From NCBI RefSeq assembly GCF_000964225.1, contig NZ_BAMZ01000023.1, positions 1 to 36,226 of the forward strand: a stretch of DNA of 36,226 bases, given 5' to 3'. Shown in pieces: positions 24,378-33,793 of the stretch; the stretch's first letter is position 1, and each line of letters opens with the position of its first letter. The notes under the pieces are model-generated. The model was given only the letters and a program-made list of their open reading frames with translations, had not been told where the DNA came from and ran no database searches. Both the position numbers and the translations under genes were made by a program. This DNA is from Acetobacter syzygii. GTDB taxonomy: Bacteria > Pseudomonadota > Alphaproteobacteria > Acetobacterales > Acetobacteraceae.

Positions 24378-24746
24378 TCAGTTTTCCAACTGGGCTGTTC
24401 TTGCCTGACGCTCCAGCCATTTTTGAGCAGAAACTTTGCGGGATGCATCAAGCATCCGGTACAATGAGACCATGTCCCGTTCATCAGGCGAGACAATCAG
24501 GTCAATATCTTCCTGCACAAAACCGGTTAAGAACACTTCCGGGTCCACATGCAAAAGAGCGGCCAGTTTGGGAATATGCTTGCGGGCACTTCCCTCCCTA
24601 CCGGTTTCCCAGAAGGCTATGGCTGGGCGGGATACGCCGAGTGCATCAGCCACCTGCTGCTGCGTAAGACCTGCAGTTTTACGAAGAATTTTGATTCTCT
24701 GCCCAAGCTCAATACCTGGCGAGATAACATTGTCTCGTTGAGCCAT
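24378..24746 (-). CDS. XRE-family HTH transcriptional regulator
   Basis: A 122-residue protein with a Cro/C1-type helix-turn-helix at residues 13-70: LGQRIKILRKTAGLTQQQVADAL, then GVSRPAIAFWETGR, and a C-terminal part DERDMVSLYRMLDASRKVSAQKWLERQ of unknown fold. A strong ribosome site, GGAGG, lies 6 bases before ATG 24746. It might control itself or nearby genes, and the flanking receptor and metNIQ are candidates. Its target is not visible. Confidence 0.9.
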   Translation of the reverse strand: MAQRDNVISPGIELGQRIKILRKTAGLTQQQVADALGVSRPAIAFWETGREGSARKHIPKLAALLHVDPEVFLTGFVQEDIDLIVSPDERDMVSLYRMLDASRKVSAQKWLERQARTAQLEN

Positions 24747-25022
24747 CTTAATTCCTCCACTTTACCACGTCGTGGCAGAATGTTTAGCGGGCAAACGTCA
24801 TTCATATTTGTAAATGTACAAAATGCAGACCGCTCTACTTCAAATAATAGTCTATGAAAAAAGCGGATAACCTCTGTACCAACAAACCTGAGAACATTGA
24901 TAACACATGGCAAAATGTGTGCAACAAATTACCGTCTGTTAATTTTTTAAATTCTCATCTTCTGGTCACGTTTGCGTGTAATTCCACGCATCAAAGGTGC
25001 AACGGTGCCTACCCAGCAGATA

Positions 25023-25700
25023 TTACCCCCTCGGGGTCGGCTGTGTATGCCGCAAATACCGCGCCAAAACATTACCAGCGCCTTGCAACAGCATTACCAG
25101 AACAACCAGCACAGCCACAACGCCCAGCATAACAGTGGTATTGAATCGCTGGTAACCGTAACGGATTGCCAGATCGCCTAGTCCGCCAGCACCAATGGCA
25201 CCAGCCATAGCCGAAGCCCCCACAAGAGTGACCAATGTTACCGTAAAACCGGAGATCAGCCCCGGCAGGCTTTCTGGCAGCAGCACGTAACGCACAACCA
25301 TCCACCGTGTGCCCCCCATGGCACGCACGGCATCCACCAAACCGGCGTCCACCTCCCGCAAAGAAACTTCTGCAATGCGGGCGAAATATGGAATAGCTGC
25401 AATGGAGAGCGGTACAATAGCCGCAGTTGTGCCCAACGCTGTGCCAACGACCATACGCGTGAAAGGGATAAGCAAGACAAGCAGAATAATAAAAGGAACA
25501 GCCCTTACTGCATCCACCACAGCTCCCAGAGTACGCGAAAGCCAGGGTAACGGATAAAGCCCCCCCGGAGCGGTCAGCACAAGCAGCACCGCCAGAGGCA
25601 GCCCACCTGCTACAGCCAGCAGGCCAGAAGCCAGGACCATTTCCAATGTCTGAACGGTCGCGTTCCAGAGCAGGTCAAGAATAAGCCGGGACATATCCAA
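25023..25700 (-). CDS. metI: Methionine ABC transporter permease
   Basis: MetI forms the membrane channel of the methionine importer. The 225-residue product has about five helices and the permease coupling loop (EVSLREVDAGLVDAVRAMGGTRW, the EAA motif). It is the last gene of metQ-metN-metI, and its ATG overlaps the 3' end of metN by 26 bases (an in-frame ATG two codons later also overlaps). Imports D- or L-methionine and related compounds with MetN and MetQ. Confidence 0.95.
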   Translation of the reverse strand: MDMSRLILDLLWNATVQTLEMVLASGLLAVAGGLPLAVLLVLTAPGGLYPLPWLSRTLGAVVDAVRAVPFIILLVLLIPFTRMVVGTALGTTAAIVPLSIAAIPYFARIAEVSLREVDAGLVDAVRAMGGTRWMVVRYVLLPESLPGLISGFTVTLVTLVGASAMAGAIGAGGLGDLAIRYGYQRFNTTVMLGVVAVLVVLVMLLQGAGNVLARYLRHTQPTPRG

Positions 25701-26655
25701 TTACCTCGGCTGCACAGGCATGTGCCTGAAGAGCGTTCATGGTTGAAACAGCAAGACCATCCATCTGCACGACCAGATCCACCAACCCTTCCTCCTCCCT
25801 TGCTGGCAGGGTTTGCAGCAAGGTGAGTTTGGCTTGGCACTGCTGTTCCAGCATTTGCAATAATGGTGCCAACATGGCCTGCGCTGTGACGGTAAGACGG
25901 ACAATGGCATGACTACCATCATGCGGGGTCTGGCTCAGGTTAGGCGGTAAAATGGCATCCAGTTGGTTGGCATCCAAAATATCGGCTGGGGTGCCACGTG
26001 CAACAATACGCCCTTTTTCCAACACCAGAACCTGTTGGGCCAAACGGCGCACCACGTCCATTTCATGCGTGATAAAGACAATGGTCAAACCCAGCACACG
26101 ATTAATATCGGCCAGCAAAGCCAGAATGGCCTCTGTTGTTTCCGGGTCCAGGGCGGAAGTCGCCTCATCACACAGTAGCAACGCAGGCTGTGCGGCCAAC
26201 GCACGCGCAATACCCACGCGCTGCTTTTGACCACCAGAGAGCATGGCGGGGTATTTGCCTGCATGGTCGGCCAGACCAACCAGATCAAGCAGTTCGGCGA
26301 CCCGTTTATGGCGCTGTGCTTTGGGCACTCGCGCTATTTCCAGCGGTAAAGCCACATTGGCAGCCACTGTGCGGGAGGTCAGCAGATTAAAATGCTGGAA
26401 AACCAGACCAATTCTGCGCCGCAGCAAAACAAGCCTTGCTTCTGGCAGAACAGCCATATCCTCCCCCTCCAGCAGAATTCTGCCAGACTGGGGACGGTCC
26501 AAACCACTTAAGCAACGCAACAGGGTCGATTTACCGGCACCAGAGCGACCGATAATACCCAACCTGTCCCCCTTGCCCACGTTGAATGAAATATCGTGTA
26601 AAGCGACCTGCCCACCAAAGGAACGGTTAAGCCGCTCGACTTCCAGCAGTTTCAT
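25675..26655 (-). CDS. metN: Methionine ABC transporter ATP-binding protein
   Basis: MetN is the ATPase of the methionine importer. The 326-residue product has Walker A GRSGAGKST, the signature LSGGQKQRVGIARAL, Walker B LLLCDEATSALDP and the switch His in VFITHEM, followed by a C-terminal NIL domain (about 250-326), which senses methionine and inhibits transport. ATG 26655 overlaps the metQ stop by 4 bases (ATGA). An in-frame GTG 6 bases upstream is rejected in favour of this coupled start. Confidence 0.96.
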   Translation of the reverse strand: MKLLEVERLNRSFGGQVALHDISFNVGKGDRLGIIGRSGAGKSTLLRCLSGLDRPQSGRILLEGEDMAVLPEARLVLLRRRIGLVFQHFNLLTSRTVAANVALPLEIARVPKAQRHKRVAELLDLVGLADHAGKYPAMLSGGQKQRVGIARALAAQPALLLCDEATSALDPETTEAILALLADINRVLGLTIVFITHEMDVVRRLAQQVLVLEKGRIVARGTPADILDANQLDAILPPNLSQTPHDGSHAIVRLTVTAQAMLAPLLQMLEQQCQAKLTLLQTLPAREEEGLVDLVVQMDGLAVSTMNALQAHACAAEVIGYVPAYS

Positions 26656-27473
26656 GGCCACGAAGGTAACACAGCACCGTGGAACGCTTTATCCAACGCC
26701 TGCCGCACATTGGGTTGCTGGTAAGCTCCCACCAACCTGGACACCCAAGGGGCTGATTTATCGGCCTCGTTCACGGCTATAATGCAGATGTATGGGTTAT
26801 TATCTGCTGTTTCCTGCGCAATACGCGTTTTTTCAATATCAACACCAACTTTTTTGGCCCAGTCCGTGTTAATAACAGCCGCATCAAGGTCTGTTAGGGC
26901 GCGGCCCACAACGCCTGCATCCAGTTCCCGAATACTGATATTGCGGGGATTCTCCGTAATATCAAGCGCAGTTGGTGTATTCCCGGCATCTGCTGCCAGC
27001 TTAATCAGCCCCAGTTTTTGCAAAAGCAGCAGGGCACGCCCCTCGTTTGTTGGGTCATTGGGAACACCGACAACAGCTTTGTCCGGCAGAGCCGCAACAG
27101 ATTTCCAACGTGTTGAATACAGACCAATAGGCGCTACATATGTATGCCCAACAGGCACAATGCTGTAACCCTTAGCCTTGTTCTGCGCATCCAGAAAAGG
27201 ACCATGCTGAAAGGCATTTGCGTCCAGTTCGTGCTCGGCCAGCGCCTCGTTTGGAGCATTATAGTCCGAGAAGGTCACAATTTTGAGTTCCAGCCCTTCC
27301 TTGGCGGCATTAGCAGCCACAATAGGCCATACATCCTCATCCTCACCCGCCATAATGCCTACACGCACAACCTGCGGTGCGGCCTGCGCTACGGTTGTAT
27401 GCCCAACCAGAGCGCACGCCACAGCAGCAGCACCAGCCAGCACAAACCGGCGGGAAAGAACGGAAGAGAGCAT
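26652..27473 (-). CDS. metQ: Methionine-binding protein of the ABC importer
   Basis: MetQ binds methionine in the periplasm and delivers it to MetI. The 273-residue product has a signal peptide with an Arg-Arg pair (SRRFVLAGAAAVAC); either lipoprotein processing at Cys20 or cleavage after AQA is possible. The mature part is a NlpA/MetQ type domain: VVRVGIMAGEDEDVWP, DYNAPNEALAEHELDANAFQH and NDPTNEGRALLLLQ. ATG 27473 has GGGGTG about 9 bases upstream; an in-frame TTG 18 bases earlier is less likely. Metabolic position: first gene of metQNI. Confidence 0.94.
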   Translation of the reverse strand: MLSSVLSRRFVLAGAAAVACALVGHTTVAQAAPQVVRVGIMAGEDEDVWPIVAANAAKEGLELKIVTFSDYNAPNEALAEHELDANAFQHGPFLDAQNKAKGYSIVPVGHTYVAPIGLYSTRWKSVAALPDKAVVGVPNDPTNEGRALLLLQKLGLIKLAADAGNTPTALDITENPRNISIRELDAGVVGRALTDLDAAVINTDWAKKVGVDIEKTRIAQETADNNPYICIIAVNEADKSAPWVSRLVGAYQQPNVRQALDKAFHGAVLPSWP

Positions 27474-27516
27474 CACCAACACACCCCGCAAACAGGAACC
27501 AAACCAGATAATAAAT

Positions 27517-27565
27517 CACTATAAGTTTTGCTTGAATAAAATATAGCACCTGATTGTCAAGTTTA
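27517..27565 (-). promoter_or_regulatory. AT-rich promoter region of metQNI
   Basis: On the minus strand, TTGACA lies near 27560 and is followed by a very AT-rich stretch that offers TATTCA after a 16-base gap, giving a weak -35/-10 pair. No SAM riboswitch of a class I recognise is seen here. Confidence 0.35.
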
Positions 27566-27585
27566 TTTGTGGTGATCTCACGCAA

Positions 27586-29010
27586 TCATCCGATGTAGGC
27601 TAACCCTTCCGGCAGAAGTTTACCGGGATTGAGAATATTGCGTGGGTCTAGTGCTACCTTCAATGTTCTCATCACCCGCAACGAGGGTTCACCGTGTTCC
27701 TGCGCAAGGAATTCGAGTTTACCGACCCCTACGCCATGCTCGCCACTACAGGAACCATCCAGTTCAAGCGCACGGGCCACAATCCGCCGGTCCAGATCCA
27801 TTGCTTTTGCATGTCCTGCAGCACTGTCTTCCGTGATGATCAGCGTATGAAAGTTACCATCACCAACATGACCCAGAATAGCGGCTTCCAGACCGGATTC
27901 CTGAATATCAGCCTTAACGCCCACAATTAAATCTGCCAGGCGAGAAATCGGGACAATGCAATCGGTTGTTACAATCCGCGCACCCGGATAAAGCGCTTTT
28001 ACAGCCCAGAACGCATTATGCCGCGCCTTCCACAATCGTGTACGCTCATCAGGCGTATCAGCCCATGCAAAACCGAGGCCATTATTCTCCCTGGCCAGCA
28101 TTTCGGTTACATCCACCTGTTCCCTTACGGACGCTGGTGCACCGGAAAATTCAAAGAACAGGGTCGTAATCGGACGCAATTCCTCCAGACCAGAATAGCG
28201 AATGCTCGCTGCCATTTGCACGTCATCCATCAGTTCCACGCGTGCAATGGGCACACCGGCCTGAATAACCTCAACCGCCGTACGCACGGCATCTTCAAGA
28301 TTTTCAAACTGACAAATCGCAGCGGAAAGCTGCTCGGGAATACCATGCAGGCGCAGCTGGACCTCTGTAATAATACCTAAAGTACCCTCGGACCCCACAA
28401 ACAGAGATGTCAGGTCATACCCGGTGGAGGATTTTCTAACCCGTCCACCTGTTTTAATGACCTCGCCATTTGCCATGACCACCGTCAGACCAAGCACATT
28501 CTCTTTCATCGTACCGTAATGCACAGCAGCAGTCCCTGATGCACGGGTTGCGCACATGCCACCCAATGTTGCCTCGCCACCGGGATCAACCGGGAAAAAC
28601 AGCCCCGTATCACGCAAGCGAACATTCAGTTCCTGCCGGGTCAACCCGGCCTGCACACGGCAGTCCATATCCGCAGCATTAACCTGCAAAACAGCAGTCA
28701 TACGGGACAGGTCAATGCTCACAGCATGTTCAGGCGGCGTAACATGCCCTTCCACCGAAGTGCCTGCGCCAAATGCCACAACAGGCACATAAGCGGAGTG
28801 ACAGAGCGCCAGAACGGTTGAAACGTCATCCGTAGTTTCTGCAAACACAACACCAGCAGGCAAACGCGCCAGTTCCAGTGCCTCGCCATGGCTATGCGCT
28901 TCACACACAGACGGATTGGTGGAAACCTTATTGCCCAGATGTTCTGTTAATTGTGCCAAAACAGCAGTTACGCGCTCTGCCGCCTGACGATCTATGGAAA
29001 GATGCGGCAT
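27586..29010 (-). CDS. FAD-linked D-lactate dehydrogenase / glycolate oxidase (GlcD) family
   Basis: A 474-residue flavoprotein of the FAD_binding_4/FAD-oxidase_C type. Features: PVVAFGAGTSVEGHV and DPGGEATLGGMCATRASGT in the FAD-binding domain, GYDLTSLFVGSEGTLGIITE, and the C-terminal catalytic ILGHVGDGNFHTLI and GSCSGEHGVGVGKLEFL. Members oxidise D-lactate or other D-2-hydroxyacids and pass electrons to the respiratory chain; in acetic acid bacteria D-lactate is a plausible substrate. ATG 29010 follows GGGA by about 9 bases. It lies 27 bases after manC on the same strand and may be co-transcribed. The substrate is inferred. Confidence 0.9.
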   Translation of the reverse strand: MPHLSIDRQAAERVTAVLAQLTEHLGNKVSTNPSVCEAHSHGEALELARLPAGVVFAETTDDVSTVLALCHSAYVPVVAFGAGTSVEGHVTPPEHAVSIDLSRMTAVLQVNAADMDCRVQAGLTRQELNVRLRDTGLFFPVDPGGEATLGGMCATRASGTAAVHYGTMKENVLGLTVVMANGEVIKTGGRVRKSSTGYDLTSLFVGSEGTLGIITEVQLRLHGIPEQLSAAICQFENLEDAVRTAVEVIQAGVPIARVELMDDVQMAASIRYSGLEELRPITTLFFEFSGAPASVREQVDVTEMLARENNGLGFAWADTPDERTRLWKARHNAFWAVKALYPGARIVTTDCIVPISRLADLIVGVKADIQESGLEAAILGHVGDGNFHTLIITEDSAAGHAKAMDLDRRIVARALELDGSCSGEHGVGVGKLEFLAQEHGEPSLRVMRTLKVALDPRNILNPGKLLPEGLAYIG

Positions 29011-29037
29011 TTTCTTTTTCCCGGTTTTACAAAAAGC

Positions 29038-30504
29038 TCAAACAGTCCGGCTATACATATCCTCAACCCGGACAATGTCATCTTCATCCAGATAGGGACC
29101 GGACTGAACTTCAATCAAAGTAACTGGAATACGGCCCGGATTTTCCAATCTGTGCAAGCTTCCAAGCGGCAGATAAATGCTCTCGTTCTCCCGCACAATC
29201 ACCTGCTCATCTTCCCTCGTAACAAGAGCCGTGCCTTCCACCACCACCCAGTGTTCAGCGCGGTGATAATGTTTTTGCAACGAAAGTTTTTCGCCCGGTT
29301 TCACAACAATTTTTTTAACCTGAAAACGATGACCTTCTGTCAGTGCCTCGTAATGCCCCCATGGCCGGTATGTCAGCCGGTGCATATCCACTTCTGGTCG
29401 GTTATTGTTCTTCAGGGTCTGCACTAGGGTTTTAACATCCTGTGCACGGTCCTTACTGGCAACAAGAATGGCATCCTGCGTTGCCACGACAATCAGATTA
29501 TCCACGCCCAGAACAGCAGCCAGCATACCATCCGTACGCACATAGGATTGACTTACGTCGTGTACAACAACATTCCCATGCAACACATTCCCTTGAGCAT
29601 CTTTTTTACCCAGATCCCATAAGGTGTCCCAGCTCCCTACATCCGACCAGCCGAAGTTACCGGGCACCACTGCTGCCATATCTGTTCGTTCGGCCACGGC
29701 ATAGTCAACTGATATATCCGGAGACTTACAAAAGCTTTCTGGGTCAAGCCGCTCAAAATCCATATCTGTCTTACGTTTTTCCACGGCTTCCTGAACATAT
29801 GTGTAAAGTGCGGGCTCATACCGCTTGATCTCAGCCAGAAAGGTTGCCGCACGGACAACAAACATGCCCGAATTCCACAAATACCCCCCCTGTGCCAGAA
29901 ACGCCGCAGCTTTATCCCGATCAGGTTTTTCTACAAATCGACTGACCTCATAAACCCCTGGCAGACCATCTATGCTCCCACCTTGTGCAATGTAGCCATA
30001 TCCAGTCTCTGGTCGGGTTGGTGTCATACCAAATGTGACCACATAACCCTTACGTGCAGCCAAAACAGCGTGTTCCAGTGCAACCTGTAACTTGGGCACA
30101 TCTTCAATCGCAGCATCTGCTGCCATAACCCACAACACTGCATCCGGGTTCTGTTCCGCCACAATAAATGCAGCCGCAGTTATGGCAGGTGCTGAGTTAC
30201 GCCCGGCAGGTTCCAGAACAATCCGTGCATCCTGCACACCGGCATCACGCAGTTGTTCGGCAATGATAAAACGATGCTCACCGTTGCAAATAACAATCGG
30301 ATTTGCCAACCCCTGCCCCTGACCGCGCAAAGCGGTTTCCTGCAGCAAGGTGCGGTCACTCAATAATGGCCAGAACTGCTTGGGAAAGCTCCCGCGTGAG
30401 ACAGGCCACAACCGGCTCCCCGCCCCGCCAGAAAGGATAACAGGCACAATCGGAGCAGTATGAAGGCCTGCACCAGCATCACCTGTATCCTTACTACCGA
30501 CCAT
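29038..30504 (-). CDS. manC: Mannose-1-phosphate guanylyltransferase / mannose-6-phosphate isomerase
   Basis: A bifunctional enzyme of about 488 residues that makes GDP-mannose for surface polysaccharides. The N-terminal nucleotidyltransferase has PVILSGGAGSRLWPVSRGSFPKQF-like sequence (pyrophosphorylase signature, at about residues 19-42) and ETGYGYIAQGG; the C-terminal cupin (about 370-488) is the type II isomerase: RPWGHYEAL, LQKHYHRAEHWVVVEG and LGSLHRLENPG. ATG 30504 has AGGGG 7 bases upstream; the open frame to 30552 lacks a suitable ribosome site. The acetic acid bacterial exopolysaccharide acetan uses GDP-mannose, but no such cluster is in view. Confidence 0.95.
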   Translation of the reverse strand: MVGSKDTGDAGAGLHTAPIVPVILSGGAGSRLWPVSRGSFPKQFWPLLSDRTLLQETALRGQGQGLANPIVICNGEHRFIIAEQLRDAGVQDARIVLEPAGRNSAPAITAAAFIVAEQNPDAVLWVMAADAAIEDVPKLQVALEHAVLAARKGYVVTFGMTPTRPETGYGYIAQGGSIDGLPGVYEVSRFVEKPDRDKAAAFLAQGGYLWNSGMFVVRAATFLAEIKRYEPALYTYVQEAVEKRKTDMDFERLDPESFCKSPDISVDYAVAERTDMAAVVPGNFGWSDVGSWDTLWDLGKKDAQGNVLHGNVVVHDVSQSYVRTDGMLAAVLGVDNLIVVATQDAILVASKDRAQDVKTLVQTLKNNNRPEVDMHRLTYRPWGHYEALTEGHRFQVKKIVVKPGEKLSLQKHYHRAEHWVVVEGTALVTREDEQVIVRENESIYLPLGSLHRLENPGRIPVTLIEVQSGPYLDEDDIVRVEDMYSRTV

Positions 30505-31246
30505 ACTCTTGCCCCTAACATTCCTTATGACCTCCACCAGAAAGTCCACCATAATCCGTAATACAAGCCCTCCTCCGTGACAATCACCCTATTATTTTCA
30601 ATGAGTGAGTTATCATGGATATATGAACCCAAATATATTTAGTATATTCCAAATATTTGTAAAAATATTATAGTGAAATAAATAAATGTTCTATTATATA
30701 TGATTATTCACCGTTAAATACAATAAAAAAGATATCATTTTACAGACACCGATAAGCATTACGTCTTACTTGAATAACAGTCCCTCTAAGAACCTGCTTC
30801 CCGTCACGTACATAACTGCTTGCGACATAAGAGCTGTATGCTAATAACACCGAGATAGGCCGAAGGTCATTGGTAGCGTTTTATTTGATCATCGCGTACG
30901 TTCAGCACACGGATCAGGCCGGTTCAGCCCCGATCCCTATACCCACACAGATTATTCTTAAGCAGCCAACACAAAAACATCGTCAGTAAATTCTTGAGGT
31001 ATATGGGCTAAACAGCAGGATTTATACTATCGCATACCCCTCAATCTCCAATCTATTATTCTCTTACTACAGGATATATAGGAACTTAACCCATCTAAAA
31101 TCTAATTTTAGCCAATCTGCTTTTGGATAAAAGGAAATGGAAAAGCCACCTCCATCCAGTGTAACCACAGGAAGTAGCTGCCCCATAACCTCACACTTAC
31201 TTTTCAAAATTGATTTCTGATCAATATTTCGTAGAATTTGTAAAAA
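30505..31246. other. AT-rich spacer between manC and the FecA-type receptor
   Basis: About 740 bases. The manC side (30560-30760) is very AT-rich and likely holds its promoter. The middle (30780-30960) is GC-richer, looks like unrelated imported sequence, and has no convincing frame. Near 31067-31186 a short minus-strand frame exists (annotated separately). No complete insertion sequence is visible. Confidence 0.45.
31067..31186 (-). CDS. Possible 39-residue small protein or gene fragment
   Basis: From ATG 31186 the frame encodes a Gly/aromatic-rich 39-residue peptide (MGQLLPVVTLDGGGFSISFY...) ending FLYIL. A GAGG lies only 2 bases before the ATG, too close for normal use. It could be a small gene after the receptor, or the remains of one. 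I cannot recognise it. Confidence 0.2.
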   Translation of the reverse strand: MGQLLPVVTLDGGGFSISFYPKADWLKLDFRWVKFLYIL

Positions 31247-33793
31247 TCACCAACTATATGAAATATTCCCATAAACACGGCGGGATTGCCCATAATAACA
31301 TTGCCTTACCGCACAGGACCCAAAATAACGCTTGTTAGTCAAATTCGACATAGCGAGCGATACTTTTAATCCGTGAAGATTGGGAGAAATATCTCCAAAA
31401 TCATAATGGGCACCCGCATCAAAAAGCGTGTAGGGCGGAACTTTAAATGAATTAGAGTCATCTGCATACGTAAAGCCGATGTATCGGACGCCAAAGTTAA
31501 CCCCAAAACCATGGAATATAGACCGCGGCAACGTGTAGTCTGCAAACATGTTCACCATGTTTCGTGGCAAACCTGATACATACTTCCCTTGCTCCGAGAC
31601 ATCTCCCAGATTATTCCCGTGAATGTCATACTGCGTTACACTTGTATCACTTTTTGCGACCCGAATATCATTATACGTATAGGATGCGGTCAAACGTAAG
31701 TCGCGCGTTACATTTGCATGGGCAGATAATTCAACTCCTTTTGAAACAACAGTGCCTGCATCTGTACTAAAGTCCAGATTATCAGGATCACTAATCAAAT
31801 AATGATGTTCTTTTATATGATAAGCTGATGCCGTTAACAGCACGTTAGAACGCGGAATCAAGTATTTTAACCCGACTTCAAACTGATCTCCAGTCAGTGG
31901 TTTGGCGACTGACCCATTTGCAACAGTACTCCCATACTGTGGATTGAACGAAGTTGAATAGCTGAAATAAGGTGAGAGTCCAAAATCAAACTTATAAACA
32001 ATTCCAGCACGCCACGTAAAAGCAGAGCCATTTTCTTTTGTGTTTTCCGCCAGTGACATTGACTGCACAGACGATGATGTTTGATGCCCGGAATAGCGCT
32101 TATAATCATATCCATACCAATCTTCTCGCCCACCCAAGACAATAGAAAATTTATTAATTTTTATTTGATCCTGAAAATAAACACCTGCCTGATTCCATGA
32201 CACCGGATAACGGTAGAAATACAGCATATCAGAACTATGAGAACTGTAATCTGGATGCACGACATTATAGACAGGATTCCAGATATTGATCGATTGCAGA
32301 GGAGTAAAATCATAAGACAAATTCCATGACTGATCGACATGCCTGTAATCCACACCAGCGACCAGCGTGTGTTGGAATAGACCTGTTTTAACCCGACCTA
32401 TAACGCGACTATCAATGCCTATTGTGCTGTATTTATGATTTCCCTTCCAAGCGTACCTTGTATATGTCTCGCCATCAGAGTTCAAAGAGCCCCCATAAGT
32501 ATTATTATTCCACTTACGGCTGTTTTCATAAGAAAGGTTTTGTTGAAATTCTATATTTTTATTGAATTTATGCGAAAATTGGTATTCAAATCGAGCATCT
32601 TTTGCCCCCGTCACATTATCATCCGGGTCACCAAGAAAACGGCTACGTGGAATATATCCATATTTTCCCCGAATCAATGTGCCTACAAGAGGATAATATG
32701 CACCGGAACCAACACCGGGCGTGTACATATACATACCTAACAGGGTTAAACTTGTTTTTTCATCTATATCCCACTTTATAGACGGAAGTACCCCTACCCG
32801 GTGGTAATTAACATAGTCAGTTTGAGTTCCCTGCGTAACACCAATTCCCGCTATTCTATAACGAACATTCCCAGATTTTGTAACTTTATCACTTATATCA
32901 AATGTAGATTCATAACGACCCCAATTACCAAAACCAATAGTCGCATTCTTGAGTGGCGTATCGGTTGGCTGTTTCAAACGCATGGCAATAATACCGCCAG
33001 GTCCAGTTTGCCCATACATAACGGACGCAGGTCCATTAATTGCTTCCACACGCTCTACAAAAGCTGTTTCCGCCGCAGATTGCATATTAGAAATAATACC
33101 ATCAATATACTGCGTAGAGGAAAAACCTCTTTGACTAAAACCACCACCTCCATCGCTTGGGCCAGAACCACTTCCCCGATCAGCCATTCCCAATCGCTCG
33201 GCATAAATACCGGGCATATAGCGCAACACATCCGCTATATTTTGTGCCTGCTGGTCAATAATTTGATCTTTTGTAATCGTATAAATTGAATTTGGAATCT
33301 CAGTTATAGGTGTATCTGTTTTTGTCCCGGCATCAGTATAGGTAGCAACATATCCGACACCAGGTCCAATGGCAGCCTCATGTGCATTAAGGGTACCCCC
33401 GACACGGACCGGACCAAGGGTGATATTGGCTGCAGCTTTTGCAAGGGTCACACTGTTCGGCCCCGTGGCACGCCAGGTCAGGCCCGTCCCTGTCAGCAGT
33501 CGGGACAGAGCCTCCTGAGATGTCAGATTACCCGAGATCGCCGTGGACCGGACGTTACCTGCGTCCGCCGTCGGATAGGCTACCTGAACGCCTGACTGTT
33601 CAAGATACTGGTGCAGAGCAGTGCGCAGGGGTTGCGCCGCGATGGTGAAATGCCGGACTGCCCCCGCACCGTCACCCACGGGTTGCGCCTTTGCAGCGGG
33701 AGCCAAAAACCCGGAAAGGCAACTGGAAGCCAGCAGGGCCATAAGACAGACCCCAGCAACGGACGCCGACTGACGGCGCAATGTGTGACCCAT
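31247..33793 (-). CDS. FecA-type TonB-dependent transducing receptor
   Basis: An 848-residue outer-membrane receptor that takes up a ferric compound and signals through FecR. A signal peptide (cut near PAAKA-QPV) precedes an STN signalling domain at about residues 45-115 (RHFTIAAQPLRTALHQYLEQ, ISGNLTSQEALSRLLTGTGL), then a plug (TEIPNSIYTITKDQI, IADVLRYMPGI, GFSQRGFSSTQYIDG, YGQTGPGGIIAM) and a barrel ending YGNISYSW. ATG 33793 has GGGAG 11 bases upstream; the open frame to 33883 is rejected. The first ~430 bases of the gene (down to ~33370) are GC-rich, while the rest is clearly AT-rich, as if a foreign barrel had been joined to a resident signalling domain. It is divergent from fecI and fecR. 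Confidence 0.9.
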   Translation of the reverse strand: MGHTLRRQSASVAGVCLMALLASSCLSGFLAPAAKAQPVGDGAGAVRHFTIAAQPLRTALHQYLEQSGVQVAYPTADAGNVRSTAISGNLTSQEALSRLLTGTGLTWRATGPNSVTLAKAAANITLGPVRVGGTLNAHEAAIGPGVGYVATYTDAGTKTDTPITEIPNSIYTITKDQIIDQQAQNIADVLRYMPGIYAERLGMADRGSGSGPSDGGGGFSQRGFSSTQYIDGIISNMQSAAETAFVERVEAINGPASVMYGQTGPGGIIAMRLKQPTDTPLKNATIGFGNWGRYESTFDISDKVTKSGNVRYRIAGIGVTQGTQTDYVNYHRVGVLPSIKWDIDEKTSLTLLGMYMYTPGVGSGAYYPLVGTLIRGKYGYIPRSRFLGDPDDNVTGAKDARFEYQFSHKFNKNIEFQQNLSYENSRKWNNNTYGGSLNSDGETYTRYAWKGNHKYSTIGIDSRVIGRVKTGLFQHTLVAGVDYRHVDQSWNLSYDFTPLQSINIWNPVYNVVHPDYSSHSSDMLYFYRYPVSWNQAGVYFQDQIKINKFSIVLGGREDWYGYDYKRYSGHQTSSSVQSMSLAENTKENGSAFTWRAGIVYKFDFGLSPYFSYSTSFNPQYGSTVANGSVAKPLTGDQFEVGLKYLIPRSNVLLTASAYHIKEHHYLISDPDNLDFSTDAGTVVSKGVELSAHANVTRDLRLTASYTYNDIRVAKSDTSVTQYDIHGNNLGDVSEQGKYVSGLPRNMVNMFADYTLPRSIFHGFGVNFGVRYIGFTYADDSNSFKVPPYTLFDAGAHYDFGDISPNLHGLKVSLAMSNLTNKRYFGSCAVRQCYYGQSRRVYGNISYSW

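Noticed and set aside
27492..27585. SAM riboswitch before metQ
   Set aside because: Only about 110 bases, very AT-rich, and no conserved SAM-I or SAM-II core was seen.
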